From: Streptomyces goshikiensis
GTDB lineage: Bacteria; Actinomycetota; Actinomycetes; Streptomycetales; Streptomycetaceae
Reading direction: 5' to 3'
Assembly (NCBI RefSeq): GCF_014650555.1
Contig: NZ_BMVE01000002.1
Span: 62,001-126,000, forward strand
DNA length: 64,000 nt
The stretch's first letter is position 1. Every line of letters starts with the position of its first letter. A program made the translations under genes and the position numbers. Below, piece after piece: positions 45,978 through 55,189 of this stretch. The notes beneath the pieces were generated by a model. It did not search any database. It saw nothing but the letters and a program-made list of their open reading frames with translations, and was not told the DNA's origin.

Positions 45978-48900
45978 ATGGTCTACATACGCGTACTCGG
46001 TTCCTTCGCCGCCGAGCGGGACGGCGAGACGGTCCCGCTCGGCGGTCACCGCCAGCGCTCCGTCCTGGCCCTGCTGGTGTCCGCGCGGGGCCGGGTCGTC
46101 TCCGTCGACCGGATGATCGAGGAGCTCTGGCAGGGTGCCGCGCCCGCCCGTGCGGTGGCCTCGCTCCAGGCTTACGTGTCCAACCTGCGCCGGCTCCTCG
46201 AACCCGGCCGGGCTCCCCGCGCGGCGGCGCGGCTGCTGGTGAGCGCGCCGCCCGGGTACGCGCTGCGGCTGCCCGAGGACGCGGTCGACGCGTGGCGCTT
46301 CGAGAGGCTCCTCGGGGAGGCACGGGACCTGCTCGACCGCGCACCGGACCGCGCCCGCCGGCTGCTGCGGGAGGCGCTGGCGCTCTGGCAGGGGCCGGCC
46401 TACGCGGAGACCGCCGACGAACCGTGGAGCCACGCGGAGATCACCCGGCTGGACGAGCTGCGGCTGGCCGCGCGGGAACTGGACCTCGCCGCCGGGCTGC
46501 GGGTCGGCGACAGCGCCGGGGTCGTCGCGCGGGCCGCGCTGCTGACCCGCGACGAACCCCTGCGGGAAGAGGGCTGGCGGCTGCACGCGCTCGCGCTGTG
46601 GGCCGCCGGGCGGCAGGCCGACGCGCTCTCGGCGCTCCGCCGGGCGCGGGCCGTGCTGGCCGAGGAGGCGGGGCTGGACCCCGGCGCCGCCCTGGTCGCG
46701 CTGGAGCGGGCGATCCTGGCGCAGGACGACCGGGTGCTGCGCCGGGCGACGGCCGCACCGGGGCCCGCCGAGGTACCCGCCGCGGAGCCGGCCGCTGCGG
46801 CACCCGCGCCGCCCCGGGCGCAGCCGCCCGACGGGGCACCCGAGGCCGCGCCCGCCCCCTTCGTCGGCCGCGAGGCCGAACTGGCGCTGCTGGCCGGGGC
46901 CGCGGACCGGGCGCGCGCCGCCGGGCCGGGGATCGCCCTGGTCAGCGGAGAGGCGGGGCTCGGCAAATCGGCCCTGCTGCACCGGTTCCGCGACCGGCTC
47001 CGCAGCGAAGGCTGGCTCGTCGCCGTCGGCCACAACGCCGACGCCGAGGGCGCCCCGCCCGCCTGGGCCTGGGCCGAGGCGCTGCGCACCGTCGCCGCCG
47101 CCGTCCCGCCCGGCCCCGGGGCGGCCGCCGCCGTGGCCCCGCTGCTCTCCGATGCCGACGAGCCCTCCCGCACGGCCGGGGACACCGCCGCCGGACGGTT
47201 CCGGATGCACCGCGCGGTCTGGCAGTGGCTCGCGGAGGCGGCCCGGGAGCGGCCCGTCTGCGTCGTGCTGGACGACCTGCACTGGGCCGACGGCGAAACG
47301 CTCGCCCTGCTGGCCGGGGCGGCGGAACCGCCGGCCGGGACCCCGCTGCTGGTCGTCGGCGCGTTCCGGCCGGACGAGGTGCCCGGCGGGCTCGCCGACA
47401 CCCTCGCCCTGCTGGCCCGCCGCTCGCCGACCCGGGTGGTGCTGCCCGGCCTGCCCGAGGCGGCCGTCGCCGAGGTGGTGCGGGCGCTCGGCGGCCCGGA
47501 GGCGGACCCCGCGACGCTGGCGGCGCTCGCCGAACGGACCGGCGGCAACCCCTTCTACGTGCGCGAGAGCGCCCGGCTGCTGGGCAGCGAGGGGGCACTC
47601 GTCGCCCTGTCCGACGTGCCCGAGGGGGTACGGGACGTGCTGCGCCGCCGTCTCGGCAGGCTTCCCGACGCGGTGGTCTCCGTACTGCGGCTGGCCGCCG
47701 TCGCGGGGCGGGAGTGCGGTGTCGAGGTCCTGGTCGGGGCCGCCGACGCGGGCGAGGACGCCGTACTGGACGCGCTGGAGGCGGGGCTGGTCGCCGGGCT
47801 GCTCGTTGAACCCGGGCCGGGGCGGGTGCGGTTCGCGCACGCGCTGGTCCGGGACACGCTGCTGGCCGACCTGAGCCGGCTGCGCGCCGCGCGGATGCAC
47901 GGGCGGATCGGGCAGAGCCTGGAGCGGCTCGCTCCGGACGACGTCTCGGGGCTCGCCCACCACTTCGTACGCGCGGCCTCCTCGGCGACCGCGGCGAAGG
48001 CCGTGGACTACTGCGTACGGGCCGCCGACCTCGCCGACCGGCGGTTCGCCCACGACACGGCCGCCGCGCTGCTCGTGGAGGCGGTGGCCTGCTTCGAGCG
48101 CACCCCCGTCCCGCCCGGCGCCGCGGGCGACCGCGACGGCGAACGGGTCGGGCTGCTGGGCCGTCTGGTACGGGCCCAGGTGCGCGCGGGAGCGGTCATG
48201 GCGGCCCGCAAGACGCGGGGGCAGGCCATCGAGTGCACGATCGGCACGGGCCGGGAATCCTTGCTGATCAGCGCGTTCACCGCATGGACCGAGCCGAGCC
48301 CCTGGCAGACCCGGCCGTACGGGGCGGTCGACCGGCCGGTCGTGGCGCTGCTCGAACGCCTGCTGGAGCGGCCCGGTCTCGAACCGGCCGTACGGTGCCG
48401 GCTGCTCGGGGCGTACGCGGCCGAACTGTCCGATGCCCGGATCCCGCGCGTACGGGCCGCCGCGCGGGAGGCGGTCGCGCTCGCGGAGGGCCTCGGGGAT
48501 CCCGAGCTGCGGGCGGCGGCCCTCGTCACGCTGCTCCGGGAGCTGGACCCCGATCTGGAAGGGCCGGAACGGGCCGGGCTGGGGCGGGAACTGGAACGGC
48601 TGGGCGCGGCGCACGAGCTGCCGGCGCACCGCTGGTTCGGGCTCTTCACCCGCGCGACGGCCGCTGCGGCCGCGGGGGACGCGGCCGGTGCGCGCCGGCT
48701 GCTGGGGGAGGCGGCGGAGTTCTCCCGGAGCTACCGGATGCCGGAGGCGTCGGCGGTCTCCGACTGCGTGACGGCGACCCTGGCCCATGTCGAGGGCCGG
48801 CCGGCGCAGGCGGAGCGGTTGTACGCGCGGGCGGCCGAGGCGATGGCCCGGCAGGGATCCCCGCACGCCCAGGGGTACCTGTCGGTCGCGGTCGCGACCC

Positions 48901-49325
48901 TGCGGGCGAGCGAGGGGCAGCTGGCGCGTACGCTGCCCGCCGCCCGGGAGGCGTACGAGCGGTACGGCCCGGCGGTGGGCGACCTGCTCGCGGTGGCGCT
49001 GGCCGAGGCCGGGGAGGCGGAGGAGGCCCGCGCGGTCCTGGAGCGGTGTGGACCGCTGCGGCCGGACTACTTCTTCCGGGTCTTCGGGACCTTCCGGGCG
49101 ATGACCCTGGTGGCGCTGGGCGAGCGGCGGGGCGCGCCGGAGCTGTACGCGGAGCTGCTGCCCTACCGCGACGCCCCACCGCCCGCCGCCGGGTTCACCC
49201 TGGCGACCCGGCCGGTCGCGCACACCCTCGGCGAACTGGCGGGGCTCCTCGGCCGGGAGTCCGAAGCCGCCGCCCACTTCGACGCGGCCGCCCGCATCAC
49301 CGCCCGCTGGCGCGATCCGGCGTAG
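45978..49325 (+). CDS. SARP/AfsR-type transcriptional activator with ATPase and TPR-like regions
   Basis: 1115 aa; ATG 45978 chosen (a TTG 12 nt upstream is possible but poor). N-terminal OmpR-like winged helix (about 1-95: GGHRQRSVLALLVSARGRVV, ASLQAYVSNLRRLLEP), then the BTAD domain (about 100-250) that marks SARP regulators. Then comes an AAA/STAND-like ATPase: FVGREAELALLAGA near 300, Walker A VSGEAGLGKSALLH near 330, Walker B VCVVLDDLHWADGET near 430. The C-terminal 500 residues are Ala-rich helices of TPR-like character; there is no LuxR helix-turn-helix at the end. Such proteins activate secondary metabolism. No biosynthetic cluster lies beside it. Confidence 0.9.
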   Translation: MVYIRVLGSFAAERDGETVPLGGHRQRSVLALLVSARGRVVSVDRMIEELWQGAAPARAVASLQAYVSNLRRLLEPGRAPRAAARLLVSAPPGYALRLPEDAVDAWRFERLLGEARDLLDRAPDRARRLLREALALWQGPAYAETADEPWSHAEITRLDELRLAARELDLAAGLRVGDSAGVVARAALLTRDEPLREEGWRLHALALWAAGRQADALSALRRARAVLAEEAGLDPGAALVALERAILAQDDRVLRRATAAPGPAEVPAAEPAAAAPAPPRAQPPDGAPEAAPAPFVGREAELALLAGAADRARAAGPGIALVSGEAGLGKSALLHRFRDRLRSEGWLVAVGHNADAEGAPPAWAWAEALRTVAAAVPPGPGAAAAVAPLLSDADEPSRTAGDTAAGRFRMHRAVWQWLAEAARERPVCVVLDDLHWADGETLALLAGAAEPPAGTPLLVVGAFRPDEVPGGLADTLALLARRSPTRVVLPGLPEAAVAEVVRALGGPEADPATLAALAERTGGNPFYVRESARLLGSEGALVALSDVPEGVRDVLRRRLGRLPDAVVSVLRLAAVAGRECGVEVLVGAADAGEDAVLDALEAGLVAGLLVEPGPGRVRFAHALVRDTLLADLSRLRAARMHGRIGQSLERLAPDDVSGLAHHFVRAASSATAAKAVDYCVRAADLADRRFAHDTAAALLVEAVACFERTPVPPGAAGDRDGERVGLLGRLVRAQVRAGAVMAARKTRGQAIECTIGTGRESLLISAFTAWTEPSPWQTRPYGAVDRPVVALLERLLERPGLEPAVRCRLLGAYAAELSDARIPRVRAAAREAVALAEGLGDPELRAAALVTLLRELDPDLEGPERAGLGRELERLGAAHELPAHRWFGLFTRATAAAAAGDAAGARRLLGEAAEFSRSYRMPEASAVSDCVTATLAHVEGRPAQAERLYARAAEAMARQGSPHAQGYLSVAVATLRASEGQLARTLPAAREAYERYGPAVGDLLAVALAEAGEAEEARAVLERCGPLRPDYFFRVFGTFRAMTLVALGERRGAPELYAELLPYRDAPPPAAGFTLATRPVAHTLGELAGLLGRESEAAAHFDAAARITARWRDPA

Positions 49326-49344
49326 GGGTGCCCGGCGGCCGTCG

Positions 49345-50604
49345 CTACGGCATCGGCTGCGGGGGGCGCGGGCCCCGGTACTGGCCGACCGGGCGCATCC
49401 GGAGCGGGCGTTCCTGGTACTCCTCCAGGGCATGGGCGATCCAGCCCGCCGTACGGGCCACCGCGAACACCGTCTCGCCGGCCTCCGCCGGCATGCCGCA
49501 GGACACCGTCAGCACCGCCAGCGCGAGGTCCACGTTGGCGTGCAGCCCGGGCCGGCGGGCGGCGGTGGTGGCCACCACCTCCCGGGCCGCGGCCAGGGCC
49601 GGGGCCGCCTGCGGGAGGGTCTCCAGGCGTGCGAACAACGCCCGGGCCCTCGGGTCCTCGCCCGCGTACAGCCGGTGGCCGAGCCCCGGGACCCGCCGCC
49701 CCGCCCGCAGGTGGTCCGCGACCACCGGCGCGGCGCCGCCCCGCTCCAGCGCCTCCTCCAGCATCCGGTGCGCGAGCCGCCCGGCCGCGCCGTGCAACGG
49801 GCCTTCGAGCGCGCCGAGTCCGGCCGACACCGCCGCGTACGGATGGGCGTGGGCCGACGCGGCCACCCGTACGGCCAGGGTCGAGGCGGCCAGGTCGTGG
49901 TCGATGAGCAGGGCGAGGGCCAGGTCCAGCGCGGCCAGCGCGTCAGGGTCGGGTTCGCGCGGCGTCAGCCGGGTCCACAGCCGCCGGGCCAGCCGGCCGT
50001 CCCCGCGCCAGCCGGGCTGACCCACCTCCGGCAGGGCGTCGACCAGGACCGGGATCAGGCAGCGGGCGGAGCCCAGGACGGCCTCGGCGGACAGGTCGAA
50101 GCGCAGCGGATCCGCCACGGCCGCGGCGGCGGTGGCCACGCGCAGCCGGTCGAGGGGTCCGCTGTGCTCGGGCAGGGCGGCCACGGCCCGGCGGGCCGCC
50201 GCCAGCGGTTCCGGGGGAGCGGTGAAGCGGGCCCCGCGCGGCAGCGTGCCCGTCCAGAGCCACTCGGCGACTTCCTCGTACGGGTGCCGCGAGGCCAGCT
50301 CGACGGCGTCCACGCCCCGGAAGTAGTACCGGTCGGGCTCGATGAGCGTGAGGGAGGTCCGCACCGCGAGCTCCCCGGCGGATCCGGTCGGGGCCGCGGC
50401 CTCGCGCCGGTTGCGGCGGGCCAGCGACTCCACCTCGGCGGGATCGAAGCTGCTGCCCCGGCCGACGGGGTCGCGGCGGCTGGTGAGCTGGCCGCGGCTG
50501 ACGTACGCGTACACGGTCGCCGGCTTCACGCCGAGCAGTTCCGCCGCCTGCCGGGTGCTGATCCTGCTCCCGGCGCCCGTCTGGTCGCCCGCCCTGTCGT
50601 TCAT
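49345..50604 (-). CDS. Citrate-synthase-like protein fused to an N-terminal helix-turn-helix
   Basis: 419 aa from ATG 50604 (TAGGATG upstream). Residues about 19-60 form a MerR/excisionase-type helix-turn-helix: RISTRQAAELLGVKPATVYA, then YVSRGQLTSRRDP. The rest (about 85-415) is a citrate synthase fold with both catalytic histidines (LEGPLHGAAG, GLGHRLYAGEDPRA) and the catalytic Asp (LHANVDLALAV). It may be an enzyme, a metabolite-sensing regulator, or both. It is divergent from a plain citrate synthase, with repeat-rich AT-rich DNA between the two genes. Confidence 0.88.
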   Translation of the reverse strand: MNDRAGDQTGAGSRISTRQAAELLGVKPATVYAYVSRGQLTSRRDPVGRGSSFDPAEVESLARRNRREAAAPTGSAGELAVRTSLTLIEPDRYYFRGVDAVELASRHPYEEVAEWLWTGTLPRGARFTAPPEPLAAARRAVAALPEHSGPLDRLRVATAAAAVADPLRFDLSAEAVLGSARCLIPVLVDALPEVGQPGWRGDGRLARRLWTRLTPREPDPDALAALDLALALLIDHDLAASTLAVRVAASAHAHPYAAVSAGLGALEGPLHGAAGRLAHRMLEEALERGGAAPVVADHLRAGRRVPGLGHRLYAGEDPRARALFARLETLPQAAPALAAAREVVATTAARRPGLHANVDLALAVLTVSCGMPAEAGETVFAVARTAGWIAHALEEYQERPLRMRPVGQYRGPRPPQPMP

Positions 50605-50620
50605 GACGCACATCCTACGC

Positions 50621-50669
50621 ATGTTGATGTGAATGTTGATTCAATCAATATTGACAAGTATTGAGTCAA
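50621..50669. promoter_or_regulatory. Repeat-rich AT-rich divergent operator region of the two citrate synthase genes
   Basis: Direct repeats ATGTTGAT (50621-50628 and 50633-50640, 12-bp period). Inverted repeat TTGATT-C-AATCAA (50636-50648), and TTGAC (50651-50655) with GTCAA (50665-50669). It is strongly AT-rich against a roughly 72% GC background and sits between divergent start codons. The likely ligand is the helix-turn-helix of the adjacent citrate-synthase-like protein. Confidence 0.6.
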
Positions 50670-50686
50670 GCATGGATGGTCGATCC

Positions 50687-51838
50687 ATGAACACCAGCGT
50701 CGAAGTACCCCGCGGTCTCGCGGGAGTCGTGGTCACCGAGACCGAACTCGGTGACGTCCGTGGCCGTGAAGGCTTCTACCACTACCGCCAGTACTCGGCC
50801 GTCGAGCTCGCCGGGAGCCGTGGCTTCGAGGACGTCTGGCACCTGATGTTCCGCGGCGCCCTGCCTGCCGACGCCGCCGAGAGGGACGCCTTCGCCGCCG
50901 AGATCGCGCCGCTGCGCAGGCTGCCCGCCGAGGTGCGGGACGCCCTGCCCGCACTCGCCCGGGCCACCGCCCTGTCCGGCCCGCTCGCCGGACTGCGCAC
51001 CGCGCTCTCGCTGCTCGGCGCCTCGGCCGGCTTCCGCCCCGTCTACGACCTCGGCCCCGAGCGCCGCGCCGCCGACGCCCTGGCCGCCTGCGCCGCCGTA
51101 CCGACCCTGCTCACCGCCCTGCACCGGCTCGGGCAGGGCCTGGAGCCGGTGGAGCCGCGCGCGGACCTCCCGTACGCCGCCAACTACCTGTACATGCTCA
51201 CCGGGGAGGAGCCCGACCCGGTCAAGGCCCGCGCGGTCGAGCGGTACCTGATCTCCACGATCGACCACGGGTTCAACGCCTCGACCTTCACCGCCCGCGT
51301 GATCGCCTCCACCGGCGCCGATGTCGCGGCCTGCCTGACCGGGGCGATCGGCGCACTCTCCGGCCCCCTGCACGGCGGCGCCCCCAGCCGGGCCCTGGAC
51401 ACCCTCGACGCCATCGGCACGGCGGACCGCATCGACCCGTGGATCCGCGAACGGGTCCTCGCCGGGGAGCGGATCATGGGCTTCGGGCACCCCGTGTACC
51501 GCACCGAGGACCCGCGTTCGCGCATGCTGCGCGACACGGCGCGCGAGTTCGGGGGCCCGCTCGTCGACTTCGCGGTCGAGGTCGAGCGGCAGGTCGAGCG
51601 GATCCTCGCCGAGCTCAAGCCCGGCCGCGAACTGCACACCAACGTGGAGTTCTACGCGGGCGTGGTCATGGAGCTGTGCGGACTGCCGCGCGAGATGTTC
51701 ACCCCGACCTTCTGCGCGGCCCGCGTGGTCGGCTGGAGCGCCAACATCCTCGAACAGGCCGCCGACTCGAAGATCATCCGGCCGGCCGCCCGGTACACCG
51801 GTCCGACCCCGCCGCAGCCGGTCCCCGCGCTCGCCTGA
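50687..51838 (+). CDS. Citrate synthase / 2-methylcitrate synthase family enzyme
   Basis: 383 aa; ATG 50687 chosen over ATG 50672 because family similarity starts there and GGATGGT lies upstream. Condenses acetyl-CoA (or propionyl-CoA) with oxaloacetate. Catalytic His residues are visible in [11 protein letters not shown] and [14 protein letters not shown]. The third catalytic position reads [10 protein letters not shown], with Glu where many citrate synthases have Asp. The short type-I-like length matches Gram-positive enzymes. It is probably repressed or activated by the divergent HTH-fused homologue. Confidence 0.92.
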   Translation: MNTSVEVPRGLAGVVVTETELGDVRGREGFYHYRQYSAVELAGSRGFEDVWHLMFRGALPADAAERDAFAAEIAPLRRLPAEVRDALPALARATALSGPLAGLRTALSLLGASAGFRPVYDLGPERRAADALAACAAVPTLLTALHRLGQGLEPVEPRADLPYAANYLYMLTGEEPDPVKARAVERYLISTIDHGFNASTFTARVIASTGADVAACLTGAIGALSGPLHGGAPSRALDTLDAIGTADRIDPWIRERVLAGERIMGFGHPVYRTEDPRSRMLRDTAREFGGPLVDFAVEVERQVERILAELKPGRELHTNVEFYAGVVMELCGLPREMFTPTFCAARVVGWSANILEQAADSKIIRPAARYTGPTPPQPVPALA

Positions 51839-51850
51839 CCCCGGGCTGGT

Positions 51851-51856
51851 TACGAT
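51851..51856 (+). promoter_or_regulatory. -10 box of a probable leaderless promoter
   Basis: TACGAT ends 7 nt before the GTG at 51864. Confidence 0.5.
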
Positions 51857-51863
51857 CGGCCGG

Positions 51864-52973
51864 GTGAACAGCAGGCAGCCCATCCCCGTCGTCGTCCTCA
51901 CCGGATTCCTCGGATCCGGCAAGACCACCGTGCTCAACCACCTCCTGGCCAACCGGGGAGGCACCCGGATCGGGGTCGTCGTCAACGACTTCGGCTCCAT
52001 CGAGATCGATGCGATGTCGGTGGCCGGCCAGGTCGGCGACTCGATGGTCTCCCTCGGCGGCGGCTGCCTGTGCTGCGCGGTCGACGGCAGCGAACTCGAC
52101 GCCTACCTGGAGAAGCTCGCCGCGCCCGTCCACCGCATCGACGTGATCGTCATCGAGGCGAGCGGCCTGGCCGAGCCGCAGGAGATGGTCAAGATGCTCA
52201 TGGCCAACGAGAACCGGGCGATCCGCTACGGCGGAATGGTGCAGGTCGTGGACGCGGCCGAGTTCGACGCCAGCCGGGCCAGGCACCCGGAGACGGAGCG
52301 CCATCTCGCCGTCGCCGACCTGGTGGTGCTCAACAAGACCGACCGGGTGGACGCCGCCGAGCGGACCAGGATCGAGGCCGCGCTCGGCACGCTGTGCGGC
52401 CCGGGCATCCCCGTCGTCGGGGCGGACCATGGGCGGATCGATCCGGAGCTGCTCTTCGACCGCCGCCCGTGGACGGAGACCCGCGGCCAGCTCTCCTTCG
52501 AGGACCTGCTCGCGGAAGCCGCCCACCAGGCCGACGAGGCCGACGGGACCGACCCGGCGGACGGGGCCGGACACGACCACGAGCGCTGCGGGCATGTCCA
52601 CGCGGCCTACGAGAGCATCGAGTTCGTCTCCGAGCAGGCCCTGCACCCGCGCCGGTTCCTCGACTTCCTCGACCGCCGCCCGGCCGGGCTCTACCGGATC
52701 AAGGGCTTCGTCCACTTCGGAGTCCCCGGGCACGAGGAGCGCTACGAGGTCCACGCCGTCGGCCGTTTCCTCCGCTTCGCCCCCGGACCCTGGGGCCGGG
52801 GCGAAACACGCCTGACCCAGCTCGTCCTGATCGGCTCCGGCACCGACGGCCCGGCCCTGCTCCGGGAGCTGGAGGCCTGCCGCGAACCGGCCCCGCGGCA
52901 GGTGCCCCCGGAGAGCATGTGGGGCGTCCTGCGCTACGTGGACCGGCCCGCGGACACCCCGGCCGAGGACTGA
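51864..52973 (+). CDS. CobW/COG0523-family GTP-dependent metallochaperone
   Basis: 369 aa from GTG 51864, probably leaderless. G3E-family P-loop GTPase: Walker [11 protein letters not shown] (about 12-21), the metal-binding CLCC motif (residues 68-71, GGGCLCCAV), the guanine-specificity motif VLNKTD, and a C-terminal CobW_C domain (about 250-355). A His/Cys-rich linker ([12 protein letters not shown], about 230-245) suggests zinc or similar metal binding. Such proteins deliver Zn, Co or other metals to client enzymes. No zinc-uptake regulator site is obvious upstream. It converges on the Mrr-TerD gene. Confidence 0.9.
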   Translation: MNSRQPIPVVVLTGFLGSGKTTVLNHLLANRGGTRIGVVVNDFGSIEIDAMSVAGQVGDSMVSLGGGCLCCAVDGSELDAYLEKLAAPVHRIDVIVIEASGLAEPQEMVKMLMANENRAIRYGGMVQVVDAAEFDASRARHPETERHLAVADLVVLNKTDRVDAAERTRIEAALGTLCGPGIPVVGADHGRIDPELLFDRRPWTETRGQLSFEDLLAEAAHQADEADGTDPADGAGHDHERCGHVHAAYESIEFVSEQALHPRRFLDFLDRRPAGLYRIKGFVHFGVPGHEERYEVHAVGRFLRFAPGPWGRGETRLTQLVLIGSGTDGPALLRELEACREPAPRQVPPESMWGVLRYVDRPADTPAED

Positions 52974-52989
52974 GGCGGCGGGCGCCGCC
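52974..52989. terminator. Short GC hairpin between convergent genes
   Basis: GGCGGC and GCCGCC around GGGC, immediately after the CobW stop and 13 nt before the end of the convergent gene. Confidence 0.4.
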
Positions 52990-53001
52990 GGGTCCGCTGC
53001 C

Positions 53002-55089
53002 TCACGCCACCTCTACGCCGTACTCGCCGAGCAGGTCCTCCAGGCCGCCGCGGTAGCCCTTGCCGCCGATCACGAAGTCCCAGTCGCCGTTCGCACGGCG
53101 CCGGAACGAACCGAGGACCAGCGCGGTCTCGCCGGCGCGGCCGTCGGAGACCTCCAGCCGGCCGAGTTCCTCGCCGCCCGCGGACAGTAGGCGGATGTGC
53201 GCGTCGGTGAACCCGGCGAGGTCCGCCCGCGGGTCGACCTCCGGGTCGATCGCGGCGACGAGCACCAGACGGTCGGCGCGCTCGGGCAGCGCGTCGAAGG
53301 AGACCTCCAGAGCCGCCTTGTCGGGCCGCGCGTGCGCCCGGGCCCGTACCGAACCGTCCGGGCTCCGCGGGTTGTTGTAGAAGACGAAGTGGTCCTCGCT
53401 CAGCACCCGGCCGCCCTCGCAGACCAGCGCGCACACGTCGAGCGCGACGGACCCCGACCAGGACATGCCCAGTACGTTGTGGTCCGCCGGAGACTCGGGC
53501 TCGGGCGCCGTCCCGGCCGCCCGCCGCGCGGGGGCCGCCGGGGCCGGTGCGCCCCCGCCGAGCCGCCCCCGCAGCCCGTACTGGTGCAGCAGCTCGACGA
53601 GGTCCGCTCCGGGAACCAACTCCAGCGGCTTGCCGTTGGCGAAGGTGTACGACCCGGGCCCGAAGGACGCGGTGGTGACCAGCACCCCCTTGTTCGCCCC
53701 CTTGTCCTGGACCGTGCCGTACAGATCGCGCACGGCCGTCGGCGGCACCGTGTTCCGGTAGCGCTTGACCTGCACCACGATCCGCCCGCCCCGGATCGGA
53801 GCCGGGTCCAGCGCCTCCACGTCGACCCCGCCGTCGCCTGACCTTTGGGTGGTCACCGCCTCCATGCCCATGGCCCGGAACAGCTCCGCGACCAGGTTCT
53901 CGAAGTCGATCGGATCCATCGCGAACAGGTCCGGCTCGTCGTCCGCGTCTCCGGCGTGCCCGCCGTGGCTCACGACCCCTCCGCCGACCTCGTCGGGACG
54001 GCGCCCGGGGCGCACCGCCGTCAGCTGGTCGGGCCGCGCCGAGAGCTGCCCGCCCAGCCCCGAGACCAGACAGTCCACCGCGCTGACCTGCTCCAGCCGC
54101 AGCCCCGCGAAGGCGCTGCGCGCCGCCGGCACCGTGGACAGGACGAACCGCGCCTCCTGCCCCGTCACCGGATCGTGGCAGTCCACGAACCCGTTGACCA
54201 CGACCGAGTCCAGTACGCCGAACTCGTCCGCCGCGTAGAGCTCACGCACCACCAGCAGCACGCACTGGGCCAGCAGATCCCGGTACAGCGCCCGCCGTTC
54301 CGTGACCGGGCGGGGCTTCACCTTGTCCTGGTCCGTGCTCGGCAGGTACTGCACCGACCGGGCCTCCGGTACCACCTCGTACCCGGGGAGCTCCCAGTCC
54401 AGCACCAGCTGGCGCGCGGCCGGGTCGTACGCGGCCGTCACCTGCCTCGGCAGCGCTTCGGGCCAGGCGGTGGAGGCGTACAGGGCGGCCGAGAAGTACT
54501 CGACCACCGCCTCCGCCTCGCCCGCGCGCAGGGCGTCGGCGAGTTCCGTGAGCCCGCTGTTGTGCGCCCGTACCCCGGCGAGCTGCTCCGCCGCCCACCG
54601 GTCGTACTGCTGCCGGTACGCGGCCAGTTGCTGCTGGCGCTGCGCCTCCGCGGCGTTCGCGGCATGCCAGGCCTGGGTGTAGCGGGCGTGCGCCTCGCGC
54701 TCCGCCTGCGCCCGGTGGCTGGAGCCCAGCGTCCAGCCACTGCTCTGCTGCTGGAAGTCCTCGATGCGGGGCATCGGCACCGGCTGGGCCAGGGCCCCCG
54801 GGTTGAAGGGCTCCAGCCGGTCGGGCCGGGCCAGATCGGATATCCGGAACGCCGGTGCCCGGCAGCCCGCCACCAACAGGCCCTTGAGGGCGGTGACCTC
54901 GGCATCGAAGCGCGCGGTGCGCCGTAGCGCCTCGGCCTCGCGGTACTGCCGGTGGCTCCGGTTCGCGTCCCGTTCGTAGGCCCGCTGCCGGCGCTCGGCG
55001 TCCCGCTGCTGGATCACCTGCGTCTGCTGCTGCCGGCGCTGCGCCTGCGCCCAGTCCCCGATCAGTCCGCTGCCCGCTCGACGGCTCAT
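53002..55089 (-). CDS. Coiled-coil + Mrr-type restriction endonuclease + TerD domain fusion protein
   Basis: 695 aa from ATG 55089 (GGGGGGAGAACGCAG upstream). Residues 10-65 and 120-175 are Gln/Arg/Ala-rich helices likely to form coiled coils. A middle alpha/beta region (190-350) is unassigned. Residues 395-505 form an Mrr_cat nuclease domain of the PD-(D/E)xK type, with Asp423 (SGDGGVDVEAL) and Gln440-Lys442 (IVVQVKRY) as the D...QxK core. A TerD domain (536-695) follows, with DHFVFYNNPRSPDGSV, PERADRLVLVAAIDPE and WDFVIGGKGYRGG. Mrr domains cut foreign or modified DNA; TerD proteins bind calcium in tellurite/phage stress responses. No methylase or other Ter gene lies beside it. It is transcribed alone, separated from parC by a terminator. 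Confidence 0.85.
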   Translation of the reverse strand: MSRRAGSGLIGDWAQAQRRQQQTQVIQQRDAERRQRAYERDANRSHRQYREAEALRRTARFDAEVTALKGLLVAGCRAPAFRISDLARPDRLEPFNPGALAQPVPMPRIEDFQQQSSGWTLGSSHRAQAEREAHARYTQAWHAANAAEAQRQQQLAAYRQQYDRWAAEQLAGVRAHNSGLTELADALRAGEAEAVVEYFSAALYASTAWPEALPRQVTAAYDPAARQLVLDWELPGYEVVPEARSVQYLPSTDQDKVKPRPVTERRALYRDLLAQCVLLVVRELYAADEFGVLDSVVVNGFVDCHDPVTGQEARFVLSTVPAARSAFAGLRLEQVSAVDCLVSGLGGQLSARPDQLTAVRPGRRPDEVGGGVVSHGGHAGDADDEPDLFAMDPIDFENLVAELFRAMGMEAVTTQRSGDGGVDVEALDPAPIRGGRIVVQVKRYRNTVPPTAVRDLYGTVQDKGANKGVLVTTASFGPGSYTFANGKPLELVPGADLVELLHQYGLRGRLGGGAPAPAAPARRAAGTAPEPESPADHNVLGMSWSGSVALDVCALVCEGGRVLSEDHFVFYNNPRSPDGSVRARAHARPDKAALEVSFDALPERADRLVLVAAIDPEVDPRADLAGFTDAHIRLLSAGGEELGRLEVSDGRAGETALVLGSFRRRANGDWDFVIGGKGYRGGLEDLLGEYGVEVA

Positions 55090-55133
55090 CAGCTGCGTTC
55101 TCCCCCCACCGCGTCCAGGGGGAAAACACTAGT

Positions 55134-55179
55134 CGGCATTCGGGTGGTACGTCCCCCCGGTCGCACCACCCGAATGCCG
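55134..55179. terminator. Hairpin between parC and the Mrr-TerD gene
   Basis: 15-bp perfect stem (55134-55148 with 55165-55179; arm CGGCATTCGGGTGGT) with a 16-nt loop, just after the parC stop codon on the minus strand. Confidence 0.72.
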
Positions 55180-55189
55180 TTCCGCCGTC

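Noticed and set aside
45879..49433. Very long minus-strand frame opposite the SARP-ATPase gene
   Set aside because: Arg/Gly/Pro-rich translation without domains; a GC-codon shadow.
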